DNA from: Allium sativum
Taxonomy: Eukaryota; Streptophyta; Magnoliopsida; Asparagales; Amaryllidaceae
Length of the DNA stretch: 64,000 nt
NCBI GenBank assembly: GCA_030737875.1
Contig: CM060915.1
Span: 572,678,577 to 572,742,576, forward strand
Direction of reading: 5' to 3'
Position numbers and translations under genes: made by a program. This document shows, piece by piece, positions 22,212 to 36,367 of this stretch. The notes under the pieces are model-generated. The model was not told where the DNA came from and made no database searches. It was given only the letters and a program-made list of their open reading frames with translations. Every line of letters begins with the position of its first letter. The first letter of the stretch is position 1.

Positions 22212-25119
22212 ACTGAAACGACCCAAACTTCCCAGTAAAGGAAAGCCTGGATTGATTTGAGAACAACACACATCAGAACATAAACTGAAGAACATTTTAT
22301 TGTTGATTACAACAATTACATCAGAGTACAAGAATATAACAGAGTATGAATACTTATTACATAATAGGAATACAATAATATCAGAGATTTAAATTACATT
22401 TAAATAGCAGCGGAAAATAATACAAATATACAACTAGAAGAAATACACGGATACAGAGCTTTCCGAATACCGCTTCAGCTGTAAGCCAGGATCCTGTAAA
22501 TATATCTGCAAAAAGCCACTCGACTGCCCATGTGGAAAATATGGGCACCTGAGTTTGCCAGTGAAACAAACTACAGGTCAGTCATGGGACTGGTATGAGA
22601 AATCTTAACTTAACTTATCTAATAATAAGGCTAATCATAGGACCACACCGCTAACGCGGAACGGGTTTACTCCATTGGATTTCCAGTGCATAAAATAAAG
22701 TAAATCGTTAAACAACGCAATTCTTTTTAGAAAAATGAAACCATTATAAGACCCAAGTCCCATCACACAATGCAACGCAAACCGGAGGATAGGGTTTTAC
22801 CTTATAATGGTCAAAAGATGCTTGATACGATAAAACGGATTTAATATTAGTGTGTATATCTATGAGTATATATATTTCAAAAACAATTTCAATCATAATG
22901 TATCAATCATAGATGGCATAGTACCCCATCCTACTATGTCGCCATACTAGTTCTACAATCAAAACCGCAAGGTTGTATTGGAAATTGGATTTCCATCATG
23001 AGTCGAGGCTAGGGGCATGCTCCTCTCCGATTCGAGACACTTTAGCAAATGCCTCAAGATCCCCCGTAGTGAACCCTTGGAGCGGTAGGGTCGGTCCCCG
23101 CCTATTGGCAGTGGATTAGTTATGCCTGAACACACGCTTCCCGGTTCCTTTGAACCTATAATATGACCACTAACGGCCTATAAAAATCCGAGGCGCCTCA
23201 AAATCCATCATCCACATAAGTAAAATGCCAGCCAGTTTAAGCACTGACACCACTTCAAGCTAGAAAGAAACGTGTGCACTCCCTACGGTCCATATCCCGT
23301 TTTTGATTCATACTGGGGTGTGAGGCTCGCGAAGTCACGATATACACAAAGCTATGCCGTAATAGGCTATGCTTTGATCATCCCACAAGGCCCTATTTTT
23401 CAACAAAAGCCTTGATCATTTGCATCTTGGCGTGCCACATTGACAATTCACGCCATGCGATCAATCACTATTAATATATACCAGGGTGTTAAGTAGAGAA
23501 TAAATCATCCACCACCAAACAGACATACATTAACAGAAATCGATTTAATTCACATGGAACGAAATCCAATGTCAGACACGCATCTATTTACTAGCTTATG
23601 CTCTGGGTCTGAGCAAAAACCAAATCTGAACAATCAACAATAGTCCGGACGGCCACCACTGAAGCCCCTTCAAGGTAGCTACTCCCATCAAGGGTCTCTG
23701 TAGCAACACATCCATTCGATGTGAAGATCGTCGGTCTTCAAACGCCGTCTTCATCTTCGACTCTTCATCGTCGTAGTAATTATTCGGAATGGGTTAAACC
23801 CGGTCTTTCCGAATAACTCGCGTATTTTGTAATAAAAATCAAGTACTATAATATCCATCCAACGTCTCATTCAAATTCAGAATATTCTTTTAAATAAAAT
23901 ATTTAAATTATTCTATCAAAGATAAATTCTTTACATTTACTCTTAAATCTTTCTTTTAAAGATTTATTCAGAACACCATTTGGTTTTAAATATCAAAAAT
24001 CATTATTAAATGATTCTTTAGATTTAAGAAATAAATCTTATTCTTAACTGGGTTAAAGAACTAATGTCATTTAAAACATAGTTCACGGTAAACCCAAAAT
24101 CGTCTTCCATAAAATATGGAATCTTCACAGAAATCAAATCAATATATAATCGTTATAAATTTCTGTATCCAACTAATAAAATAAATGGAATAACGGCAAG
24201 GCCTCTTAAATTCCATATGTAGTATCGGTCTTCTTTTACAAAAGGTTATCTCGGTTATAATTAATTCAAATTCAAATTCTATTCAATTCCAATTTAATAT
24301 ATTAAACTGGAAAACTTTACTTTTGGAAATTTTATATTTAAATCTTAATAAAAGATTTATATATTCCAAATCATATTTTCACAGTCAGTTGGGTTAAAGA
24401 ACATATGTCACTTAAAACACAGTTCACAATAAACCCAACTCACATTTCATCTTATTTCAATTACTAAATATAATTGAAAACTTTAATAATCTGAATTAAA
24501 AGATTATTCTTTTCATACGGGGTTTAAGAACAGTGTTATTTAAGACACTATTCACGACAAACCCAAAATCCAATTTATTTAATTTAATTTCAATTAAATA
24601 TTGACAAATTGGAAAACTTTATTAAATCTAAATTTAATGATTTATTCTAGTTGATAACTAGTGCATTTCAAAAAAAAAAAATATTCTCCTAAAATATATT
24701 CTTTTACTAAAATATTTTCTTTTATTAAAATATTTTCGTTTTTTTAAAATATATTCTAAAATATTCTTTTCTAAAATATTCTTTATTGGAATGTGACTCA
24801 ATCAACAACCATATATTGCATGAAATCAATCATCATGATAAATATTTGTCAAACACCCAAATAGCAACCAAAGTGGATTCTACACTAAATATTGGGACTA
24901 GTATAGATCAAGTATCATCCCAACACCCGTATGGGGTTTCATCCAACAAGCAAATAATAAATTATTTGTGCACTTGGGCGATGTATAAAAATTATCGACC
25001 CAATCACATAAACAAGTCAGATGACTTGTAAATGGAACTGTAATATTCAAATGGGAATATACTAAACATTATATTTATCACATCAAACATTTCAACATCA
25101 TAGACACATAATTTCAACA

Positions 25120-27060
25120 TCATAGACATATATTTCAATTCTTTTTATTGTGAACAAATGACAATAAAAATCTATTCTTTTAATTCAATTCATTTTATTG
25201 TCAACAATATTAAAATAAAATATAATCCTTTAATTCTATATGACAATAAAAATAATCCTTTATTTCAATTACCATAAAGATGTTATCTTTATTTTCTAAT
25301 CTTTTCATTGTAACCAAATGACTATAAAGATATAATCCTTTTATTTTAATCCGTTCAATGGAACCTAAACTACATTGAAAATGTAAATTTTAATGTACAA
25401 TCTTTTTATTGAAAACAAAGTGTCAATAAAAATATAACCTTTTATCTCAATCTTTTTTATTGTAAACCCAATGATAGAATTGACTAATTCTTTTTAATGT
25501 AAACAAAATATGAATCTTGATATAATCCTTTTAATGTAAACCAAATGTAAAATTGTGTTATAATTCCTTCTGAAATAAACAAAAATGTGATAATTTTTCT
25601 TCACTAATCATGTTTTACCCATAAATGATATTTCCTCATAACATCCTTTTTAAATGAGTAAAATATACATTTTTGTTTAATTCTTTTTGATGAATATTAA
25701 TTACATATAAATGTAATTTTACATGGTAACACATTCTAACCAAGGTTTTTTTTTTAATAATTCATTTATATAACAATGTAAATTACATGTTCACAAGTTT
25801 CAAACTAAGATTCATTCTTTTTTATTAATTCTAATTATCATTAAAAATGGAAATAACATGTTAACAAGTTTTCAAACAAAGGTTCATTCTTTTAAAATGA
25901 CCAAAACTGATAATTTTTTCTAATCCTTTTAAATAAACAAAATGTTAATTTTGTCAAATTCTTTTAAATGAACAAAATATTAATTTTGTCAAGTTCCTTT
26001 AAATGACCAAAAAAAAATGAATGTTTTCAACTCATTCTCTTTAATTTGCGAAAATGTATGTTTTGACACAAATAATAATATTTTATATCACTAACATGTT
26101 TTAACACAAAATGATATTCTACATTCTATAATCAAGTTTGTCAAAATGTTAATTTCCTATAATCCTTACTAAATGACAAAAAAATATTAACTTTTGTCTC
26201 TAATCTTCTATTGTAACTAATCGAAAATGAAAATATTGACTTTTATATCTAATACGACATTTATCATAAAAATGACAATTTTATTTTAATACGACATTTA
26301 TCATAAAAATGACAATTTTATTTTAATGTGACATTATCTAACAAATTCATGTTCTTATTCTAAAATGATCATTTCTAACAAAAGTGTTAAATTATCTAAC
26401 ATGACAATTCTCTTTTTCTTTTTCTAATGTTTCGTTTGCATCTGAAATTTGCAAACAAAAATGTAACTTTTATCCTAACATATTTAAAAATATAAACTTT
26501 AATAACTATACTTTTTGATTGTACCAAAATGGCCATAAAAATATATACTTTAATAACTATACTTTTTTTGTAGCAAATCGACAGCGAAAATCAAATCACC
26601 TATTTCAATTCTAATTTTTGTAATTAATTGGAAATAAAAATGAAATCTTTCACTATAATCTTTTATTTTAATCTTTCATAAAAATAAATCTTTTATTCCT
26701 ACCAACATGTTTTGATACAAATGTAAGTCTTATTACAGCTAACATGTTTTAATACAAATGTGATTTTTATTTCACACATCATGTTTTAACCAAAAATGTT
26801 GATTTCTATTTCATTAATCATGTTTTAACATAAATGTGATTTTTATTTCATTCCCAGTTAAATGACAAAAATGAACATTTTTGTCTTATTCTGTAAAAAT
26901 GACAAAAATAAATGTTTTGGTTTCATTCTATTAAATTTGACCAAAAACGAATATTTTTGTCCCAACAAATCCAAAATGATAAATTTGCTTGATCCAATTC
27001 TCTGATTAACATCAATGTTAATTTAAATAATTTTAATAAACAGAATGATACTTTTGTTTA
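25120..27060. repeat. Degenerate AT-rich array, B2 copy
   Basis: Counterpart of the array at 17640-19800 in the other LTR, with several small length differences. Confidence 0.75.
26250..26323. repeat. 37-bp minisatellite, 2 copies
   Basis: Two copies of the 37-bp unit present six times at 18787-19008 in the partner LTR. Confidence 0.9.
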
Positions 27061-27903
27061 ATCTAATTCTAATTAACAGGAATGTTAATTTTAACAATCT
27101 ACAAAGCACACCCATCATAAATCATTACATCTCATCACCAAACAAACAGATCTAATTTTACATTCAGCATAGAACAGATCATGAATAATAACTGATAGAA
27201 ATTAGCTATAGATAGGTGGAAATAAAATCAGAATAAAAAAGAAAATAAATAGATTTCTCACATTGCTATTCAGATCTGAATTTTCCTCAAATTTTGGTTT
27301 GCTCTGTTTCAGTCCTAGTCAGTTCTGTGATGTAGCATTTTTCGTTGCGAATCCAATGCTTCTGAAATCGTTCGATTTCGTTTCTGTATGAAGAAGTTAT
27401 GATAAATAACCTGTTGGATAATTTATTAAGATAATTAATTAATTAACAAATGAATTACATCAACTATTTTGGGTTAATCCTTTCTTCACCGTTCTCTATT
27501 TCCTGAAACCCGTCAATTTGGGAAAACCCAACTTCTCCATCTTCTGATCATCGTCGATCCACCCACGCTCACCCCGATGCTGATCGACCACCACCATTTG
27601 AACCCCCTTCGCAAGAGCCACCTCCACCCAAAAGCTTCGCATGCTCGCACCCCCATTTGCACCTCAATTTGCTTGCAAAGGTTCGACCTTTAAGCTGCTA
27701 TTATGGTCACGTCTCTTCAGATAATTCGATCACCGCCGTTCATATTAACAAACACACTTAGCTCTTCAATTTGGTATATGGAATTCTCGGAATCATGGAT
27801 GGATTGAGGAGATAGAAAAGGGAGAAGTTGGTTGCGTTTTAGCCATTGAAGGAAGAGACGGCGGCTAGTTATTGTAGAAAGGGATTAGGGTTTGTAATAG
27901 TAC

Positions 27904-27914
27904 ACATATTTATA
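27904..27914 (-). promoter_or_regulatory. LTR TATA box of family B, copy B2
   Basis: The minus strand reads ATATAAATATG in the same context as 20603-20613. As part of the 5' LTR this is the copy that would drive genomic RNA of the B1/B2 element. Confidence 0.6.
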
Positions 27915-29156
27915 TCGTGTATTTCTTTAATTATTTAATTTAAGAAAATATTTGTTCGTTAATACTAACTCCGAATCGAACCCAACGAATGTCGCCCCTA
28001 GCCAAATACCTCCGTCCCGGACACAATGGAATATGTCACGTAACCCAGTTCGGCTGTTAGGATATGTTTTTCTTTAAATTAAATTAAAAATCATTTATAT
28101 ATTAAATTTAAACATACATTTTAAATTACCAAGGCTACATACAACCTTTAAAAATTTCCGAAAAATTATTTCTAGTTATGTTTTGACGATACGGTTCTAA
28201 CGAGACTAATTTCGTCGAATTCTGAGACTGTTTGAAAAATGGCCATTTTCGAGTCGATTAAATTTGACTGAAACTGACAAAACACGTTTTCCTTTGCCAC
28301 GCTCACATATTAATTCGAAAATTATGAAAATTGAAACTTAGCAATAATTTGACATTCCGGTTCCAACAAAAGTGGTTTCATCGAAAACCGAGGTCGTTTG
28401 AAAAATGACTATTTTTAAAGGCTATATATTATATTAAAATATATATAAATCCTACAGCGACTTTTCTAAATTTTGAACATGCCATAACTTTCAAAATATA
28501 AAGTGAAATTTCAGTTTCTTATATCCGTTAGAAAGATATAATTAAACAGATTTAAATATTTCTTGTTTCGCTCAATTCTAATTTAAAATGAATTCTGTAC
28601 AGTCGATCAAAGTTCAAATTCAAATTTCCAAACTGCAGCGCTGTTTCTAACTCCTTTTATAATTAAATTTATTCGTTTTAAAAATAAATTTTTTTAGTCG
28701 TTCTTATTTAAAATAAATTATTTTAAACATTAAAATCCATTAAAATTTCTAAAATAAAAATTTTAAATTGGCCCCAAAATTCCGGGTCGTTACATGTGTC
28801 ATCCTACGATGATGATTCGATATCTTTAGACGTTGGAGTATATATTATTTTACAATTATCTCTACGTAGTATCTTACATAAGAATTGAATGGACATGTAC
28901 TTGTGTGCACATCTTGAATATTCTTTTCGTTTATTTGTTCCTTTTTGTGTGTATAGGAGGATGTTCTGTATGTTAGGGTACGAACTACCAGTGTTGCTAG
29001 GGTACTACACTTCAGGTGATTCTTCTTTTGGGTTTGCATTTTTAATGACTATCAATTTTTCACTCCTATGTAGTATGTACAGTTAATTTCATTTAAATGA
29101 TATGGTCACATAGCAATACCAGTTTACAATGTGTATTCATTAATTTTTGAGACATA

Positions 29157-29412
29157 TACTGATCGACTACACAAACATATGGACGACGCTCGACTAGTCG
29201 AGTCGGGACTAGTCATCGACTAGTCTACTAATCGAGATCAAACCGTCGACATGAAGTCTGGACTTGATTTTTGTATGAATTTAGGCCGTATGGATAGAAA
29301 TTAGTCGACTAATTGAGATTCTACTAGGTTGTTACTGGGCCAGTGAAGTATTTGTACACAAACACACTGATCGACTACCGTTAAATTACACAAACACACT
29401 GATCGACTACTG
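29157..29412. repeat. Cluster of CGACTAGTCG palindromes and GATCGACTAC repeats
   Basis: The perfect palindrome CGACTAGTCG (29191-29200) is followed by several GACTAGTC, ACTAGTCTA and TTAGTCGACTAA variants. A 20-base direct repeat, CAAACACACTGATCGACTAC, occurs at 29359-29378 and 29391-29410, with a partial copy near 29157. It may be CACTA internal repeats. Function is unknown. Confidence 0.65.
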
Positions 29413-30052
29413 TCAACTATACATCCAACTCTGATTCCCTCAACTATATACCCTGCGACATTGATTTTTTGTTACCATTGTTGTTATCACTTTTTCTGCC
29501 AGAATTAACATTCATTGGCGCATTCTGAACATACTCTGTTGAATACATATCTTGTAAAGAAGAGTCCTTGTAAAGAAGAGTTCTTGTATTTCATATTTTG
29601 GACTGATTCTACATCAGGATAAATCTTTGGAAGACAAAACTCAATTAGTTTCATTTTATATCTATATTAACATACAGTACTTAGTTCTTTATTCATGTTT
29701 GCATCTCAGTCACAGTGACAATGTCGATCTACTGTCCAGCTGTGAAGTATTTGTAACTTGTTTCTTGTATTTTATAGGCAGTCCTATTGGAGAGTATGGT
29801 GCTTTTGTGTTGTTGGAACTTAGGCTGCAGGCTATATATCACGATTTAGTTTTGCTGCCAAAGGAAACTTGAACTCCAGGCCGCTGACTATCGCGCTCAA
29901 TCTTCCCGGTCGCGATTGGAGTTTTATCAGACTGTTATCTTTTTACCTCATTTTTGTTACTTCGTAATGTGATGAAAATCTTTGACAGTTTCCTTTTATT
30001 GTATATGTTTGTATGTACATCGTGTTATATGGTAAACCTTGTAAAGCTTTAA

Positions 30053-30222
30053 GTATATATATATATATATATTGTCTTATTCCTGTGTATACTTTGTGGT
30101 ATGTATGCTCTGTGTTATGAAACATATGCGATACAGTTTCTATTTTATATATATACACATATATGATATATATATATACATATACATATATATGGGTATA
30201 TATATGTGCACACACACACATA
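30053..30222. repeat. TA/CA microsatellite region
   Basis: A (TA) run at 30053-30072 and a mixed TATATA/CACACA tract at about 30139-30222. The 114-residue minus frame (29943-30287), rich in Tyr and Ile, is produced by these repeats. Confidence 0.85.
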
Positions 30223-30233
30223 TAATCAAATAA

Positions 30234-31665
30234 TGTAGTAACCCGTACCTTCCTCGGTAAGGAAAGAACGAATTGCTTTGAGGACAAGACGAATCAGGAC
30301 ACAAACAGAAGAACATTTCATTGTTTATTACAACAATTCCATCAGAATACAAGAACATACAGAGTATGAATAAATATTACACATCCGATAAATATCAGAG
30401 ATTACAATATATTACATAGCAGCGGAAAATAATACAAAACACAACTGAAAGGAGATACATGGATACAGAGCTTTCCGAGTACCGTTCCAGTTGTAAAACA
30501 GGATCCTGTGGATATAAATCTGCAAAACCAAAACTACTAACTGCCCAGGCAGAAAATAAGGGCACCCAGAGTTTAGGTTAAAACAATAAACTCCAGGTCC
30601 GTCATGGGACTGACGTGAGAACTAAAAACAGTTATTAATCTTTATTTTAAAGTTAGGTAAATCAAGAGACCACGCCGTATAACACGGAACGGTTTCCTCC
30701 CAAGAATACCAGTGCATAAAACAAATAGCACAATGCTAAATAAAGAAAAATGAAGCTATTATAAGACCCAGGTCCCATCACACAATGCAACGCAAGCCGG
30801 AGGATAGGGTTTTACCTTATAATAGCCAAAGAATTCTTGATGCATTTAAAAACAGATTATTTTGATCTTACTATAAGTGTATAGTGTCAAAATAATTTCA
30901 ATCATAAGTATCAATCATAGGCGGCATAGCTACCATCTACTATGTCGGCATACCAGGTTCTACAAATAAAACCGCAATATCACATATTGGAAATTGGATT
31001 CCATCATGAGTCGAGGTAAGGGGCAAGCTCCTCTCTGTTCGAGACACTCTAGCAAATGTCTCAGGACCACACACAGCAATCCTTGGATCTTCAGGGCCGG
31101 TCCTCTCTTACTTTTGAGGATTGGCAATTCCTGAGCACACGTTTCCCGGTCCTATAGGACCTATATAATGGTCTGTATGTCAGCTCACATAGTGCCAGTT
31201 ATCGACCATATATTCGAGGCGCGTCTCATTCCAATAACCACACAGGTAAAAAGTATATAAATGTCAGGGCTGGTAGGTCACTGACATCATCCATAGCTAG
31301 AAAGAAACGTCGTGCTCTCCCTGCAGTCACTATCCCGTTTTTGACTCATACCGAGGTGTGAGGCTCACGAATTAACGCCATACACAAAGATGCGCTACAC
31401 AGGTCGTGCTTTGATCTTCAACCACGAGACTTTGCTTTTCACCAGAAGCCTTGATCATCTGCCACTTAGGCATGCCACACAGGCAATTCACTCCATGCGA
31501 CTGATGTCCTTTGATATACAACCTCTGAGCTCGTACGTCTCAGAGAAAGGCGTTAAGCAAGAGAATAAATTCTCCGCCGCCAAACAGATGTATATTTAAT
31601 AGATATCAATCAACATAGAATAAAATCCAATATCAGCCACACAGTCCATTTACAAGTTCGTTCTG
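30234..31665 (-). mobile_element. Family B LTR copy B3, left part
   Basis: It starts TGTAGTAACCCGTACCTTCC and matches the left parts of B2 and B4, including the CAATGCAACGCAAGCCGG segment left uninterrupted by CACTA-1 (about 30788-30800). It is interrupted at 31665 by the family A solo LTR and continues at 37834. No PBS-like sequence lies to its left, so B3 is probably a solo LTR. The 5 bases on each side (AATAA and GACAC) do not match. Confidence 0.8.
31661..31665. repeat. Target-site duplication TTCTG, left
   Basis: Identical to 37834-37838 on the other side of the solo LTR. The uninterrupted paralogue at about 43538-43555 reads GTTCGTTCTGGATCTGAACG with one TTCTG. Confidence 0.95.
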
Positions 31666-33393
31666 TGTAACGAACTGGGATTTTCGACTCCGAAAATCAA
31701 CATCAAACTATCATGTTGACCATTCAGACATCGAACATTCCAGATCATTAATAGAAAGAAGTTAGAGGGTGAGATAAGAAAGAAAGAAATATTAGCATAG
31801 AAGAAGAAGAAGAAGAAACACCACACAGAGTCTCACATCGTAGCGGAACAAAATATAATACAGAAATAAATCTTTACCGAGAGCTTTTAAAATACTTACA
31901 ATATCATAGTACACATCTGGACAGTGATAATAATCTGTCCTCATATAACACACAGCGGAATAGTAATATCATACATCTGGACTCTTCCATCTCGTCTCTT
32001 CTCAGCAGTCGATAACCTGAACCTGTATACTCCGGGCTAACCCGAGCATTTACAAAATACCGGGTCAGTCTGGTGAACCAGAGTGAGATAAACTCGCACA
32101 GTAATAAGGGTGAATCATCCAATCATGATTTTAAAGTTCAAACTCTTTTCGAAAGAAAAGGATAATCGTAAGACCAAATCCACACATAAACACGGACGGT
32201 TTTTACCTTACGATAACCCAAAACAGTTTTGAAACCAATATCTTTTCTGATATTATAATAATGTCTAAATACAAGTAAATAGAATCTAGTGGAACGCTTG
32301 CATCTCACGCTCCACATACATAGTATACAATCAAAACCCGCAGGCGCTTATTGGATATTGGATTCTGACCTTGACAAGGTATGGGACCACCTGCCGATCG
32401 TGTATCTCTAGAGACGAATACACTGGGTTCAACAAGAACATCTTGCAACCCGGCCCACACATGACCGACCACTCATTTCGCTTGAGTGTATCGAATGTAT
32501 ATCACCGACGGTTGGGATCAGCAACCGTCTCCCGACAAGGGACAGCATCGAAACATAGATTAAAGAAGCAAATAGGAATTTCTCTAGATAGGTGATCATA
32601 CACCCTAATGGGAGCGACCCACATAGCCATGCTGCCTGCCCGATTTTTGTCATTTCCCGGTTGATGAGGCTTGAGGCCAGAATTAACTCTTGACATCTGG
32701 TTGCCATTTACTTTGAATGCCACATCGTCAAATCCATCAGATATCACTAATTGATATCCACAAAAATACTCTAGCTGGAAGCTAAGAGAGCGGCAATTCT
32801 ACGCCAACAACCATAGCACATTTGAAGAAAGAAACGTACGTGATCCTTTGGAAATACTCTGTCAGACATTCGTCCATACAAGTCATCCAGGAACAGGATG
32901 AACCGAAGGCACTCTCCTACTGCATCCATATAGGAATCACCCCATGGATCAGTAGCGAGAAGTCCTTGCAACCCGTAGATTCCAATCACGACAGAATCAC
33001 AGCTTTACTCTGCTTGCCAGGTAGAGAAGATTAGTGGTTCTTCCGTTTATGAAAATTCACGGTCTTCAATGCTCCATCTCGATCATCTTCTGATATCTTC
33101 ACGTATTTGTTGGTCGGAATGGTTTGCGAATATAAATTCGATCCCGGTCTTTCCATACCAACAATCGTATTGGACAAATTTGATAGTCGGTGTTTTAACT
33201 ATCAAAATATACAGTGTTTCAATCATGACACTCCAATGAGTTCACTGGTTCAGTATTTTGCATCATTTGGCCTTTAACAAACTGATTTACTTTTGTTAAA
33301 TTTAAACTTCCAATTCTTTTAATATTCAAAAATACGATATTTGAATAACTCTAATCGATTAACTAACATTCGTCTTAACTCCATTCGCTTGAC

Positions 33394-33499
33394 TCTAGAT
33401 CGCAGCGATCACAATGGTTACGCCTGATTCCCTCAGGAAACATCCGACCGCCGTAGGCTATCTGCAGCCCTGCGAATTACGCCAGCAGTCGTACGAAAT
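33394..33499 (-). other. 106-bp conserved block, solo LTR copy
   Basis: Matches 6791-6896 with about five substitutions and no gaps, unlike the poorly alignable flanks. Retains the GATCGCAGCGATC palindrome. Confidence 0.7.
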
Positions 33500-36355
33500 G
33501 GCAACTTAGCCGAATAATTATGTTTGGCTAATTCTATCTCGAATAACTATATTCAATTTCCCATTTAAATCTTCCTTCCAATCATCTTTTAAATTCGGAA
33601 ATCCATTAGTTTTAACAAAGAAATTTATAGCACATATGTTATAACAATAGCGTTATAATTTCTATTTAGATTTACAAACAACAGCACTATAATCGCTGTT
33701 TTAGGTTTACAAAACATTTACCATAGCAACAGCGCTAAACTCGCTATTAGATTCACAAAACATTATAACAACAGCGCTAAAGTCGCTGTTTAGATTTCAA
33801 AACATATTCACTAACGTCTCTTACGATTACCAACTAATACTATCTTCAGATAATCCCGACGTTGTTCAAGTTGGGGTATTTTAATTACCTCTCAGACCTT
33901 GATCAACAACGTTCTTATCCTCCGATAAACATAAGTTGTAATCAAAATCAATATTTCATTCTAGTCTCAAACAAATTCCATTTAACTATTGAATTTGGTT
34001 AAACAACCCTATAACTCAGTTCTTTGCCCAGATTTGCTTATTTCCAATCTCCTTTCAAAATTATTCGACCATTTTCCCATTTTGAAATCTCATTTAAAAT
34101 TCTCCTTTTTACTTGATCTTGTTTTCAAGTAACGTTAAATAAAATTAACGCCTTAACACATTAAACCTCATTTACACGACCCTAGTTTATATAAACCCTT
34201 TACCTTAATTCACATAATTAAACAACACTTAAATTTAAGTTATCATCTTCGCTTGAAATCCTCTTTTTAACATCATTATAAACATCTTAGCTTTAAATAT
34301 AAAACCCGCTCATAGATTCCTTTCACAATCCAATTTGGATTACACTTCTCTTCGATTACTTTTCAAAAGTAGTCTTCTAAATTCTTATTAAAACAATAAT
34401 TTTCTTTACTCATTAACTACTTCAGTAGTTAATTTCTTTATTTACTAAAATAGAAAATCCTTTTTAAAGATCTTGTTTAAAGTTAAAACAATATTCTTCA
34501 ACTATTTCATTTCGCAATTTCGAAACAAACTAATTTGATATTCGATTCCAGTTTAAATGGTCAATTTTGTCAAGTCAAAAATTCGATTAGCTCGTAAACT
34601 AATTCCCATTTAACCTTCACTTTAAATTAATTAAAAATATAATTAATTTAAATTATTTCCATTAATTGTTTTCTTTTCAAAACAATTATCAAAGTTTAAC
34701 CATTCGATTCCTTCTCTATTCTCATTCTTTGTAAATCTGATTAACATCAGAATTTTATAAAATAAATTACTAACAAATCAAATCTTAAATAAATAACATA
34801 TTTATTTAATTCTCTTTAATAACTTTTGTTCAGAATAATACATTTTTTCCAAAACCTAACTCCAGTTATAAAGTAAATTTTATAACTTCAACTCTATCGA
34901 TTCACCTGACGGTGAATCACTGTCTATAACCCGATTGATTTTAAAGGCCATACTCTGCCAAACACTTAACCAATATCACCTATCGGTTCAAACCAAACAG
35001 ATGTTGAATATTCAGTTAATAATCAACCATCAAATCAATCACACAAATAGATCAGTTCATATATGATAATATGAAAATAAATAATACATTTGAGGGATCC
35101 GGTTGGGTCCCTCCAACCTGTTCTTCCCTGTATTCAAATGGTTATCTCAAATCAGACCATTCAGTTTTGTTTAACTGATAACACTAAACAGCAACCATTC
35201 AACATCAACCACAAGCAATTCAAACAATTCAACCATTTAAACACGTTTATAAATAAACGTGACCAACCAAGGTGAGTTACCTTTATTGGAATCAATCGTT
35301 AAAAATAACGATTTGGTATTTCACTGAAATTGAACACAGTTTAATTTCATCAGTTAAATCAACAAACAAATGTATAACTAGCAAATAGTCAATTATTGGC
35401 AAGCAGAGCACACAAAATAAAAACCCAATTTATATAAAATATAAATGGGAAAAAAATACTGAGTGAGTTTAACTCACCTTGGTTTGATACCGTTGTTTGA
35501 ACGGTTGGTTTTAATTAAATTAAACGAGTGTTTAATTTAATTAAAAATCCCGGTTGGTTCCAATCCTGCCCACTTCTGTCCAGCACAGATTCAGAACGTA
35601 GTGCTCACTACCGCATTCCCAGTACCATAAAGTAGTGCTTGTGAATGTGAATCCAATGTCTCTTGAATCGGTGAATTGGTTTAAATTGGAAGAATCGCAC
35701 TTCATTCTGCAACTTGCTTCTCGGGTTTGAAACCCCCCTTGAATTAATGATTTCGGTCCAACTCCTGTATGGCTCACTTCTCTTTGATCTTGGAAATTCT
35801 GCCAAACCCTGTTATTCTATTCTTCTCGTCTTCTTCAAGTACTACTCCAGCTAAGTCCTCGTCGCCCCCTTCAGTGAGCTGTTGTCGCCCATACCCACCA
35901 CGTGATGACCCAACTGCTCACGTTAAAACCCCCCATCAACAGATCCTGCTCCACGCTTCCAGTATAGGCATCGGCCTCAACATGCTTCCTTTCACCCCAT
36001 TCAAAACTCAAACTACTCTTCATTACGCCACACCGAACCTCAACAAGTTCCAGCAGCAACCCCGGATGGTCGGAGCACCATCAGAACCTACCCGCGACAA
36101 AAGCTGCCACCGGATTTCACCAATCATCCGTAACTGAAACTGACCCCTTCATCTCGTTTAAACCTCCTGCAGAGACCACGAACCCGTCAGGCTTCTCAAC
36201 CCGGTTACTGCTACCGTGATGCCTAGAACTCGATCCCGTCCGATCAAACTGTGGATCTTGATGAGTTCGATAGCTTTATAGTTTGGGAGTTCTTGAATAA
36301 AGAAGAGACGGTGATTTTACAATTTGCTGTTGGAAAGAAGTGAAGTGAGGCGGTC

Positions 36356-36367
36356 TATATTTATAGA
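36356..36367 (-). promoter_or_regulatory. LTR TATA box, solo LTR
   Basis: The minus strand reads CTATAAATATAG, about 1.47 kb from the LTR start at 37833, further than the 1.07 kb in the other copies because the U3 repeat is expanded here. Confidence 0.55.

Larger units (their letters stand above)
21510..22213 (-). mobile_element. Family B minimal internal core (704 bp)
   Basis: The entire sequence between the two LTRs of element B1/B2 is 704 bp. In minus-strand order it holds the primer-binding site (22195-22211), about 330 bases of AT-rich sequence, a perfect 24-bp palindrome (21837-21860), more AT-rich sequence, the polyprotein tail and the polypurine tract. There is no room for gag or pol. 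It depends on proteins supplied from elsewhere. With LTRs up to 6.6 kb it fits the broad idea of a LARD-type derivative but has a far smaller core than described LARDs. Confidence 0.85.
22214..28794 (-). mobile_element. Family B giant LTR, 5' copy (B2, 6.6 kb)
   Basis: The plus strand runs from TGAAACGACCC at 22214 to CGGGTCGTTACA at 28794, giving 6581 bp with inverted ends related to TGTAACGACCC. The primer-binding site lies just left of it. In minus-strand order it contains a U3 of about 0.9 kb with two diverged copies of a TTTCGTCGAA-centred repeat, a TATA box, a leader, the long AT-rich array, and a left third shared with copies B3, B4 and B5. The flank right of it is TGTGT. The matching left flank is lost because the 3' LTR is truncated. 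Confidence 0.85.
28795..30233. mobile_element. Probable internal segment of CACTA-1
   Basis: It lies between the right end of element B1/B2 (28794) and the left end of LTR B3 (30234). In the nested model it is interior sequence of the CACTA whose ends are at 15399 and 42688. No transposase domain is recognised. Two exon-like hints exist on the plus strand: TTTTATAGGCAG followed by an open stretch (about 29779-29872) and another short frame at 28889-29086. Neither resembles a known family. The assignment rests on position only. Confidence 0.45.

Noticed and set aside
29943..30358. Overlapping minus-strand frames rich in Tyr/Ile/His
   Set aside because: They are created by TA/CA microsatellites and family B LTR sequence.
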